Shown here: positions 28,701 to 37,680 of the stretch, in pieces
How positions within the stretch are numbered: the stretch's first letter is position 1
Layout of the letters: each line of letters starts with the position of its first letter
Assembly: GCA_003415625.1 (NCBI GenBank)
Contig: PYIU01000001.1
Coordinates: 1,984,001-2,048,000, forward strand
DNA length: 64,000 nucleotides
Source: Aquanectria penicillioides
Taxonomy: Eukaryota > Ascomycota > Sordariomycetes > Hypocreales > Nectriaceae
Reading direction: 5' to 3'
The notes under the pieces: model-generated
Database searches by the model: none
Seen by the model: only the letters and a program-made list of their open reading frames with translations
Told to the model about the DNA's origin: nothing
Position numbers and translations under genes: made by a program

Positions 28701-30590
28701 GTTATAATAGGGATATATATAATTAGATTTTTCTATTTAATTAAAGTTATTTTTAATTAATAATAATAATTTTATTTTTAATTAATTAATCTTTTAGTAT
28801 ATAATTCTTTTTAACTTTTATAATTTATTTATAATATTTTAGGCTATATTAATTTATAGCTTTTTTATTCCTTTAATAAAAAGATTTAACTTTTCTTTTA
28901 AGCTTTAAATAAAATTAAGGAACTTAAGCTCTTAATGCTAAAGCTAATTTTAATAAGCAAAAGGTTTTTTAGTTTTTTTAAAATATCTAAAGTTATTATC
29001 CTTCTTTTCTATTTAAAAGATTTAAATTCCTTTTTTAGTATTAAAGAAGTTCTTAATTAGCTTAATTATCTTTTTATACTTTATTATTCTTAAGGTATTT
29101 AAGTATTTCTCTTTTTATTAATAAATATTAATAATAATATTTTTTAATATAGTATTATAAATAGCTTAAGCCTATATTATAAAAGCCTTTTAATTAATAA
29201 AATTTACTTTTTTATTAAATTAAATATATTTTATAAGCTACTAAAGGATAACTTTATACTCTATAAATTAAATTAAAGTTATATTTATTTACTAAAGCTT
29301 ATTTTTAGGTAGATTTAATTAATTTAAATTTTAATACTTAAAAGTTTCTAAAAGGTTCTACTTTATAGTAGCCTAATTATTGCCTTTTAATAAGTTTATA
29401 ATATTTTAAGATACTTTAAAGGTTATATAGTATATAAAAGCTTTACCTTTTATACTATTTGCAATTTTTTAATTAATTATAAATCTATTATATAATTTAA
29501 AAAAATATATAATATTTTTTTTATTAAAAATTATATTAAGTAATTAAATAAAAATAATAATTGCTTTTATTATTTTAGTTAATATATTTAGTTTATTTTT
29601 TTTAAAAATATTAATATTAATAGTATTAATTAACTTAAAAAGAATAGTTAAAAATTATTAATTATATTAATTCTTTTTACTTTTAATAAAGCTTAAAGGG
29701 TTTAATTGTATTTAATTAAATATTTCTTTTATTTTTTTATTTAAGGGCATTAATAAATTATAGTTATTAGGATTCCTATAATAAGTATTTTAATATATAT
29801 ATATAAAGAAGTATAGACTAGCTACTTAACTTTTAGGGTTATAAATTGCAATCAAATAATATATATATATAATAAAAGAATAAAATAATAAAATAAATTA
29901 AAATATATATTAAAATAATTAAAAAAAATAAAGAAAAGAAATAATAATATTATATTTAATAAAGCTTTATTTTAATAAATTTAAACTAGCTTTTTAAAGT
30001 TAATAATAATAAATAAAATAGCTAATTAAAATAATAATAAGTATATATATATACCTTTTAGCTAAAGTCTAAAGATTAATAAAAATAATAAAAATTTTTT
30101 ATTTTTTATAATTAATTAAAAATTAAATAATTTCTTTTTTCTTTTTTTTTCTTTTTTAATCTATAAATTAAGCTTTTAGCAGTCTTAAGTATACTTTAAT
30201 ATTTAAAAGTATTTAATTAAATACTTATATATTATTTATATTATTATTTTACTTTATATACCTTTATATTAATATATTAGCACTATACTAAATTATTGAA
30301 TTTTTCTATATATTTACTTTAGCTATAATAATAAATTTTCTTTTTTTAAAATATAAATTTATATTAATATTTTTACTTACCTTTAGTATTATTTTTAATC
30401 TTAATACTTTTTATTTTTATAGAAATAATAGGTTTTTTAGTATTTAGGAATTTTTAGATCTTTATAATTAATTATTTATTATTTCTTTAGGTTCTTAATA
30501 ATAGCTTAAAAGTATTATTAAAGAATTTAATTAAATACTTTAGTATTTTTTTAAATAACTTAAAGGCTTCTTTTTATTATAACCTTTAAA

Positions 30591-30971
30591 TATATTAATA
30601 AATAGAGATATTAACTAAAATATATATTCTATCTAAAAGAGTATAGGGTAAGTAGATTTAATTAAAGATTAAATAGCCTTTTTAAGCAATTATAAATAAC
30701 TTAAAAGAGTATTAAAGCATTTAATTAAATGCTTTAAAGTATCCCTTAAAGAAAAGAAAGAAAGAAAATAGGGCAAAAAGTTATAAATAAAGTAATATTA
30801 TAAAGGGCTGCATTAGAACTTTAATAGAGTCTAAATGCAAGGAATTTAAAATTTTAAAAATAAAAATTGATTGGAGAAAACTGCCTATTTATTTCCTATA
30901 TCTTTGAGGTCCCTTTTATCTTCCTGACCAACCTGATGATAGATTGATCCACATTACCCTAGACCCCAACT
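30591..30971 (-). repeat. 5' LTR of copy C, marking the isochore edge
   Basis: The segment is 381 bp and homologous to the other LTRs. Its outer ~100 bp (from about 30868) keep near-normal G+C, for example CCCTAGACCCCAACT at the end, while the inner part is RIP-mutated like the rest of the element. The element boundary at about 30971 coincides with the end of the AT-rich region. Confidence 0.85.
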
Positions 30972-31951
30972 CGGTATCGATTAATTTAATCGATCATGTT
31001 CGAACTTTTGCTCTAGCAAATGGAAAATAAATCCAATACCAGAAGTACGGATAAGATTATTGGATATTAATCTATGGAAATTCAATTGATAGTTGGAAGA
31101 GAAAAAAAAAACTCCAGCGACTCTCCTCGCATGACACTTTCCCAGTCCTAGATACACTAACACAGGGTAGCGTTGAGTTTTTCCAGTTGGAATACAATTG
31201 CAACTCCATAAAAGGCACGGCATGATTTCAGGGAGACGGGACTGACAAATTCTACCAGATGTGGAAAGTCCGTCAAAACATGTGTTGATATCAAGAAAAA
31301 ATTGAGTGATAATATGTATCTGGTATGTTTCGCAAGAAGCGTACTCGCTCAGCGCGAACTCCGATAAGGCGCTTCCAAGCTCCTAGTCGCCAAATTCCAG
31401 CTTGTGATGCAACCTCCCGTGATTACACAAGAGGCTTTTGCGATGGCGCAACAGCTCGAGCTATGTATACGTACAGTATGTGTAGACAACGCGAAACTAG
31501 CACTATTGCTATATTAGGAAATTTTCCTCATACAGGAACTGCGCTTTAGCGTACATTTCCTGTTCTGGTACTGGCCCACACACATGCAGAGCGGCTATCT
31601 GCACTAACCATCAAGGGAAGTTTCACAAATGCGTTGCCAGCAGAACTCTTGTCAACATTATTGCGCAAGCTTATCGATGGAACTAAAATGACGCGATTAG
31701 AGCAAATCCATTTCAAAAATGTTTATATTACCAATCCCTCCACCCTTCTAGCTTTCTTTCCTTGATAGGAAATTTTTCACCTTGCCTCTTGTCCGACGAT
31801 CTCCTCGGATAGGAAGATCCACGAAGTCACAACAAATGCGAGATTTCTCACTCCTGTAGTTCATATTTATTCACCAACTCCTTAGGACCAACCCGTGAGA
31901 ATAATGACTCTAGCTCAGGCTATATTCTAGGAGCATCTACACACATTCAAT
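30972..31951. other. Intergenic, isochore edge to oxoprolinase gene
   Basis: Ordinary composition. It opens with a perfect 19-bp hairpin (30976-30994, ATCGATTA-ATT-TAATCGAT) directly beside the LTR end. Short open frames here (up to about 80 codons) lack any recognisable feature. The last few hundred bases should hold the promoter of the downstream gene, but no TATA element or binding site stands out. Confidence 0.6.
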
Positions 31952-34900
31952 ATGGCACCTTCCATCGGAAATGACGCCAATGGGCCGCCCCCAGACATTA
32001 GTATATCCATTGATCGCGGTGGCACCTTCTGTGATGTAATTGCCACAGTTCAAGGCCGTGACGACATCATTTTCAAGCTTTTATCCGAAGATCCCAACAA
32101 TTATGCCGACGCCCCGACTGAGGCAATCAGGCGAGTCTTGAGCCAGGTTGAAGATCGCAAAATCCCGCTTGAGGAGAAACTCGATGCTTCGCGAGTTGGT
32201 ATGACATTCTTCTGTATTTGAAACCAGTACAGTTTCTGAGGCGTTTTGTAGATTCGTGCAGAATTGGAACCACGATTGCAACCAATGCACTCCTAGAGCA
32301 TAAAGGAGAAAAGTTTGCATTTGTCACAACCAAGGGTAGGTGCTCTTGTCTTGTTTTGTTATCCAACCTAATATTCGGCTAGGATTTAAAGATGTCTGCG
32401 TTATTGGGGACCAAACGCGACCAAAGATCTTTGCTCTCCGAGTACAGAAGGCCAAAGCTCTACATCACCGAGTCGTTGAAGTCGACGAACGCATTACAGT
32501 CGAGGATTATGATCTCAACCCCTTTCCTATGGACAAGGAGGAAGACATTACCGACTCATCCTTGATCCGTACAAAAAGCGGCGAAATTATTAGGGTCCTC
32601 AAGAAAATCAACCCCGAGGCAGTTCGCGCTCAACTACAATCCCTTCGAGATGAAGGTTATGAGTCTGTAGCCATCTCATTTATGCACTCATACCTATACC
32701 CCGATCATGAAAGCGAGGTGGCAGCTATCGCAAAGGATATTGGCTTCAAATATATCACCACATCCAGTCAAACCAGCCCAACTATCAAGTTCCTAAGGAG
32801 AAGCACCTCAGTTTGCTCTGAAGCTTATCTTTACCCTGTCATCCGCCGCTATGTCGAAAATTTTGAGGCCGGCTTCAAAGTTCTCCCCCAACGAGTTGAG
32901 TTCATGTGCTCAGATGGTGGCCTGAAACAGTCTCAGAAGTTCAGTGGTAATGAAGCTCTTCTAAGTGGACCTGCCGGTGGTGTTGTGGGTATTGCCAAAT
33001 CTTGCTACGACGATGAAGAGGGCACTGCACTTATCGGATTTGACATGGGAGGTACCAGCACCGATGTCTGTCGGTTTGACGGAAAGTACGACTATCTCAC
33101 AGAATCTCGAATCGCCGAACGCACCATTACCGTTCCTATGCTAAATATCCAAACTGTCGCGGCTGGTGGCGGCTCTATTCTCTTTACTAGAAATGGACTG
33201 CTTGTTGTTGGTCCGGAGAGCGCAGGCGCATACCCAGGACCAGCGAGTTATCGAAATAGCGGTCCGCTAACTGTGACGGATGCCAACCTTTTCCTTGGAC
33301 GTCTGGACCTCTCTTCATTTCCAGCCATCTTCGGCAAGAATGCCAACGAGCCTCTAGATGTGGAAGTTGTCAACAAGAAATTTAGAGAGATCACAAGGGA
33401 ATTTAACGCACAAACCTCGCAGAACCTCACCCCTGAAGAGGTGGCCCTTGGATTCTTGAATGTCGCCAATGAAACAATGAGCCGACCCATCAGAAACGCT
33501 ACTGGTATGGTGCCCAATGCCATTCTTTAACATTTTGCTAATGAGGATACAGAGGCACGAGGATACGCTCCGGAGAAGCACAACTTAGTGAGTTTTGGTG
33601 GTGCTGGTGGTCGTAAGTACACCTTTAACTTCTACTTATATGGACATGATGACATGAAGTAACTTATTGATAGAACACGCCTGTTCAATTGCCGAGAAGC
33701 TTGGTATCAATCGCATCCTTATTCACAAGTGGTCCTCACTACTATCTGCTTATGGTATCTCGCAATCACAGCTGCAGCAAGAGGTTACGGAGCCTTACTC
33801 CGGAGATTTCAAACTTAAAGACTTGCCCCGTATCCGTGAGCGCATTAAAGTATTAAAGAAGACTGTGCAAGAAGAATTGCTAGCCCAAGGCGCCGACCAA
33901 GACTCACTACAGTTCGATGAATCACTAAGCTTGCGATATTTTGGCACGGATACAAATCTGTCTATATCTCGGCCTCAAGATGAAGACTATGGAGCCGCAT
34001 TTGTTTCCGAGCATATGAGAGAATTTGCTTTCGTTCTGGGCCGCAGGATTGTCATCGACTCAATCCAAGTACGGGGTACGGGCAATGCTGGGATCGTCAC
34101 CAAGAACACCCCGCCAACTCAAGAACTGGAGCAGGTCAAGATCAACCCTACCGTATCTACTGTTAATGAGCAGCAAAAGATATATGTCGCTAGTGGATGG
34201 AAAGATGCTAGCATTTATAGACTGTCTCAAATTGCCTTAGGCACAGTCATTGACGGTCCAGCGCTTATCCTCGATGAGACGCAGACCATCTACGTGGAGC
34301 CTCGGTTCCGCGCATATATCCTTTCCAGTCATGTTGTTATCGAGAAGGTCGAACATGGCGTCGGCAAGCGAGAAACAAGTGACGAGGAATCTAACCCCAT
34401 TCAACTTTCCGTCTTTGCGCACCGTTTTATGTCTATTGCGGAGCAAATGGGTAACACACTTCAGCGAACTTCCATTTCAACTAGTATTCGAGAGCGTCTT
34501 GACTTTTCTTGCGCCATCTTCTCGCCAGATGGCCAGCTTGTCGCCAACGCTCCTCATATTCCAATTCATCTTGGAAGCATGCAAATGGCTATTGAATCCC
34601 AACACCGTCACTGGCTCGGCAAGTTGCAGCCTGGTGATGTTCTTATGACGAACCACCCAGAGTGGGGTGGAACCCATCTTCCTGACATTACAGTCGTGAC
34701 ACCGGTCTTTGTTGGTAGTGAGATCGCATTCTACACGGCAAGTCGAGGACATCATACGGATATCGGTATGCCCCATTTAGATATCGTTTTTCTACAGCAA
34801 TGCTAACAGCTCTTAAGGCGGCAAAGGAATTACTTCAATGATGCCAGACTCAAGAGAGCTCTGGGAAGAGGGTGTGAACGTCAAGTCAATGAAGATTGTT

Positions 34901-36043
34901 AGTGGTGGTAAATTCCTTGAGGATGAAGTTCGTGAGGCCTTCAACCGGGCGGGAAGTTTCCCTGGATGCAGTCCTACAAGGCGTATCCAGGACAATATTT
35001 CCGACCTCAAGGCTCAAACTTCTGCCAACCAGCGCGGTATCACTCTCCTTCATAAACTCTGTGACGAGTTCACTCTCCCCATCGTACACAAATACATGAG
35101 GGGCATTCAAGCCAATGCTGAGGTTGCCGTCCGCGAGTATTTAAAGCAGGTTGCTAAGAAGCATCCCAACGGCCTTGAAGCTGAGGATGTTTTTGATAGT
35201 GGTACGCGGTTGAGGTTAAAGATTACCATTGATCCTAAAACAGGTTCAGCTGTCTATGACTTTGCTAGAACCGAGTCGCAGGGTTGGAGCAACATCAACT
35301 GCCCCATTTCAATTACTCATTCAGCTGTTATTTATACGATCCGATGTCTTATTGATCTAGAAATCCCTCTGAACCAGGGATGTCTGTCACCCATCGAGAT
35401 TCGTGTTCCCAAGGGCTCCGTCCTTAACCCCAATCCTTCAGTTGCAATCTGTGGAAGCACAATCGCTAGTCAGCGTGTCATTGACCTTATCTTGCGTGCC
35501 TACAAGGTGGTTGCTGCTTTCCAAGGCTGTGCAAGCAGCTTTGGCTGGGGCATGGGTGGACGCAATCCAGCCACAGGAGAAATAGAGCCTGGTTGGAACT
35601 ACGGTGAATCCATTGGTGGAGGCACAGGCGCTGGTCCAGGTTGGAACGGAGAACACGCCACTCACGCACATTCTACAAACACCCGTATCACTGATGCGGA
35701 GGTTATCGAAAAGCGTACTCAAGTTATCGTTCGCCGCTATGAGATCAACAAGGGCACTGGTGGTCGGGGCAAATGGTGTGGGGGTGATGGAATCACTCGT
35801 GAGATTGAAGCCAGAATCCCGCTCAAATCCAGCATTCTGAGTGAGCGGCGTGTATTCCCCCCTTACGGCATGGAAGGCGGAGAGCCCGCGAGTGTCGGAA
35901 GAAACTATGTACTCCGCTGGAATGATGAAGGAGGGTTGGATAAGATTAACCTAGGGTCTCAAGCAGTAGTGGACTTGAGGCCAGGTGAGAGGATGCAGAT
36001 CAACACTCCTGGAGGAGGCGGTTGGGGAAAGATTGGGAGTTGA
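31952..36043 (+). CDS. 5-oxoprolinase / hydantoinase family protein (ATP-hydrolysing)
   Basis: Six exons join at consensus introns: 31952-32198, 32252-32335, 32383-33504, 33553-33612, 33674-34765 and 34818-36043, giving about 1276 residues, the usual size of eukaryotic 5-oxoprolinase (yeast Oxp1-like). The N-terminal hydantoinase-A type half begins with the ATP-binding motif DRGGTFCD at residue 21 and RIGTTIATNALLEHKGE in exon 2. A second nucleotide-site motif, GFDMGGTSTDV, and a glycine block, AAGGGS, follow. The C-terminal hydantoinase-B half has NHPEWGGTHLPDI, SRGHHTDIGG across the last intron, and a C-terminal GGGGWG. The family opens 5-oxo-L-proline to glutamate in the glutathione (gamma-glutamyl) cycle in the cytosol. 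Fungi often have several paralogs acting on hydantoin-like rings, so the substrate is inferred. The start ATG lies in TCAATATGG. It is the first intact gene beside the RIP region and shows no RIP damage. Confidence 0.93.
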
Positions 36044-36562
36044 ACTAGTGCACGATAGCGGTATTCTATGATTCATTGGATAAATATTCACAAACACTGT
36101 CGGCCCATTATTTACTCATAATGGACCCGGGCCCTCGTTGGTCACCCAGGAATCAACTTATTCACCTCCGGGTTCTCCCAATGATCGTGTCAAATCTATT
36201 AGCTGCAACCACAACGTTCCTGCAAAATAATTTACGGACAGCCATAGGCTGTATGCTTGATCTCCACATTACGCTCTACGAGTGAAAGTGTACAGGCAGG
36301 CAAACGGATGAACAGCAGGATAGGTCTACTATATCCAGGCCAAGTCCAACAAAGACGTATTTAAAGAACCACATTAACCCGGGCGATTTTCTTGCACGTC
36401 ACATACTATCATGACTCAATTGAAGATTTTCAAACAATTCAACACCAAAAATTGAGGCTTTGTGGGGCGGATACCAGGTCAGAACCACCCGTCGTCCACA
36501 TACCGGACAAAACAACATTCTCCAGAAACACCCCGTGAAGGTCGGTATTTTGCAACGTGAAC
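36044..36562. other. Intergenic, oxoprolinase 3' end to tRNA array
   Basis: About 520 bp. It contains the 3' end region of the oxoprolinase gene and nothing recognisable otherwise. Short open frames on both strands have no homology-like features. Confidence 0.55.
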
Positions 36563-36572
36563 AAAAAGAAAA
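36563..36572 (-). terminator. Pol III terminator of tRNA-Phe copy 1
   Basis: On the minus strand TTTTCTTTTT follows the mature 3' end (36577) after four bases. T-runs of four or more terminate RNA polymerase III. Confidence 0.8.
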
Positions 36573-36576
36573 GTCT

Positions 36577-36703
36577 TGCGGTTTGTGTGGATCGAACACA
36601 CGACCTTCAGATCTTCAGTCTGACGCTCTCTGCCAGTGAAGGTTAGTTATATATCTCAGATGTGGATTGAATGATTCACGTACCCCAACTGAGCTAAACC
36701 CGC
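36577..36703 (-). tRNA. tRNA-Phe(GAA) copy 1 with spliceosomal-like intron in the D-loop
   Basis: The minus strand carries a 20-nt 5' part (36703-36684), a 54-nt insert (36683-36630) and a 53-nt 3' part (36629-36577). Joined, these give a 73-nt tRNA with acceptor GCGGGTT, D-stem GCTC/GAGC, anticodon stem TCAGA/TCTGA, loop CTGAAGA with anticodon GAA, T-stem GTGTG/CACAC, T-loop TTCGATC and discriminator A. The acceptor has one G5-A68 mismatch, present in all four copies. The insert starts GTACGT, has ACTAACC and ends GGCAG, so it carries donor, branch and acceptor signals of a spliceosomal intron. It lies between G20 and A21, not at the canonical 37/38 site. The A box (TAGCTCAGTTGG) is upstream and the B box (GTTCGATCC) downstream of the insert, so both internal promoter elements are intact. 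Confidence 0.93.
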
Positions 36704-36779
36704 GGTGTGGTGACGGCCGGGCCACTCTCGTGGCCCTAAGTTCGCAGGGGTCCAGGTGCAGATGTCAAAAACGAGAAAC

Positions 36780-36784
36780 AAAAA
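36780..36784 (-). terminator. Pol III terminator of tRNA-Phe copy 2
   Basis: TTTTT on the minus strand lies about 8 bases past the mature 3' end at 36793. Confidence 0.8.
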
Positions 36785-36792
36785 GAAATGCT

Positions 36793-36920
36793 TGCGGTTT
36801 GTGTGGATCGAACACACGACCTTCAGATCTTCAGTCTGACGCTCTCTGTAGAGATGGTTAGACTTTATGGTGCTGGAGTTTTACAAGTTTGACAACTTAC
36901 CCCAACTGAGCTAAACCCGC
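36793..36920 (-). tRNA. tRNA-Phe(GAA) copy 2 with spliceosomal-like intron in the D-loop
   Basis: The exons 36920-36901 and 36845-36793 are identical to copy 1. The insert at 36900-36846 is 55 nt, starts GTAAGTT, has TCTAACC and ends TACAG; the branch-like CTAAC is 11 nt from the acceptor. Removal restores a full cloverleaf with an uninterrupted anticodon loop. Its insert is clearly related to that of copy 3 but not to those of copies 1 and 4 outside the splice signals. It has its own oligo-T terminator. Confidence 0.93.
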
Positions 36921-36997
36921 TTAGTGTTGCCAGCCTCGCTGCTGTAGCAGCCGAAGTTGTCGAGCGAAAATTACATAGTGAAAAAGGGAACTAAAAC

Positions 36998-37002
36998 AAA
37001 AA
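36998..37002 (-). terminator. Pol III terminator of tRNA-Phe copy 3
   Basis: TTTTT on the minus strand lies about 7 bases past the mature 3' end at 37010. Confidence 0.8.
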
Positions 37003-37009
37003 GAAAGGA

Positions 37010-37138
37010 TGCGGTTTGTGTGGATCGAACACACGACCTTCAGATCTTCAGTCTGACGCTCTCTATAGAGATGGTTAGACTTTTGTGATGATGGAGTTTT
37101 CCAAGTTTGTTAACTTACCCCAACTGAGCTAAACCCGC
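37010..37138 (-). tRNA. tRNA-Phe(GAA) copy 3 with spliceosomal-like intron in the D-loop
   Basis: The exons 37138-37119 and 37062-37010 match copies 1 and 2. The insert at 37118-37063 is 56 nt, with GTAAGTT at its 5' end, TCTAACC near the 3' end and TATAG as acceptor. It resembles the copy 2 insert along its length with scattered substitutions and a one-base length change, as expected of an intron drifting after gene duplication while the tRNA halves stay fixed. Confidence 0.93.
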
Positions 37139-37214
37139 GTTGTTGAGCCGCGGAAGCGGATCTTCAGTTCTTATTCTCTAGTGGTGAGGAGCCGCATTTA
37201 GAAACAGAAAATGC

Positions 37215-37221
37215 AAAAAAA
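37215..37221 (-). terminator. Pol III terminator of tRNA-Phe copy 4
   Basis: A run of seven T on the minus strand lies a few bases past the mature 3' end at 37227. Confidence 0.82.
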
Positions 37222-37226
37222 GAAAG

Positions 37227-37354
37227 TGCGGTTTATGTGGATCGAACACATGACCTTCAGATCTTCAGTCTGACGCTCTCTGTCAGTGAAGGTTAGTGAT
37301 TTGCTTCATTTGAGGGAATTAGTATTGAACATACCCCAACTGAGCTAAACCCGC
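37227..37354 (-). tRNA. tRNA-Phe(GAA) copy 4 with spliceosomal-like intron and compensated T-stem
   Basis: The exons are 37354-37335 and 37279-37227. The insert at 37334-37280 is 55 nt, begins GTATGT, has CACTAACC and ends GACAG; its 3' third resembles that of copy 1. The mature part differs from the other copies by two changes that pair with each other in the T-stem (A49-T65 in place of G49-C65), so base pairing is kept. That compensation argues that the folded tRNA is, or recently was, under selection. Confidence 0.93.
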
Positions 37355-37680
37355 GTGTTTGGATGCCTGAGGTTCCACTAATTCAGATCATGCAGGTATC
37401 GAAGGTTGGGGTTGCTCGCTCTGACCCTAGAGTTCTGCCGCAAAACTTGCTCTCTAATGAAATAGGCGTATTCTATATCTCTCTGATCGATATAATTTGA
37501 CTTCCTTCACTGAAACAGCTTGCATTGACTTGATTTGAGTTCAATCTCGCTTTGGGTATGAAAACAACGGTCAAAAAGGTTTGAATTGCTTATTCTATCC
37601 AAGTTTTCTAGCTACTAATACAAAGAGTCATCATGGCATTATACACTAAGCGGCGAGGATCTTGATCCTGCTCCTTTTCA
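37355..37680. other. Intergenic, tRNA array to cytochrome b5 reductase
   Basis: About 325 bp. It holds the upstream region of tRNA copy 4 and the 3' flank of the reductase gene. No feature is recognised. Confidence 0.5.

Larger units (their letters stand above)
1..30971. other. RIP-degraded AT-rich isochore
   Basis: The whole stretch is dominated by A and T with G and C thinly scattered, and no protein-coding frame of useful length survives on either strand. Homologous positions in its repeated copies differ almost only by C/T and G/A, the pattern left by repeat-induced point mutation in ascomycetes. It ends sharply at about 30.87-30.97 kb, where ordinary composition begins. It consists of three copies of one LTR retrotransposon plus a solo LTR and a ~1-kb spacer. 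No host gene is visible in it. Whether it is pericentromeric, subtelomeric or interstitial cannot be told from the window. Confidence 0.93.
18187..30971 (-). mobile_element. Gypsy-type LTR retrotransposon copy C, full length with nested solo LTR
   Basis: Copy C is bounded by two direct 381-bp LTRs (30591-30971 at the 5' end and 18187-18567 at the 3' end in minus orientation), giving about 12.8 kb, or about 12.4 kb without the nested solo LTR at 24005-24386. The internal order on the minus strand is leader, gag with eroded zinc knuckle (28623-28664), RT (about 25720-26430, catalytic pair at 26039-26044 now Asn-Asn), integrase split by the solo LTR (about 23665-24004 and 24392-24880), then the 5-kb unidentified block. 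No matching target duplication is evident at its outer ends. RIP damage is severe except in the last ~100 bp of the 5' LTR. Confidence 0.83.

Noticed and set aside
31325..31549. 74-codon plus-strand frame upstream of the oxoprolinase gene
   Set aside because: Arg/Thr-rich with no domain, no intron logic and no conserved feature.
36630..36683. SEN-type (bulge-helix-bulge) tRNA intron
   Set aside because: The position is the D-loop, not 37/38, and no pairing between anticodon loop and insert is needed or evident. The sequence signals are those of the spliceosome.
36577..37354. CRISPR-like array of near-identical units with variable spacers
   Set aside because: The repeated parts are tRNA halves with full cloverleaf pairing, and the host is a fungus. 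The variable parts are introns with conserved splice signals.
36577..37354. tRNA pseudogenes broken by random insertions
   Set aside because: All four inserts lie at exactly the same site, have the same length class and carry GT, CTAAC and AG. The exons are unmutated and copy 4 has a compensated pair.
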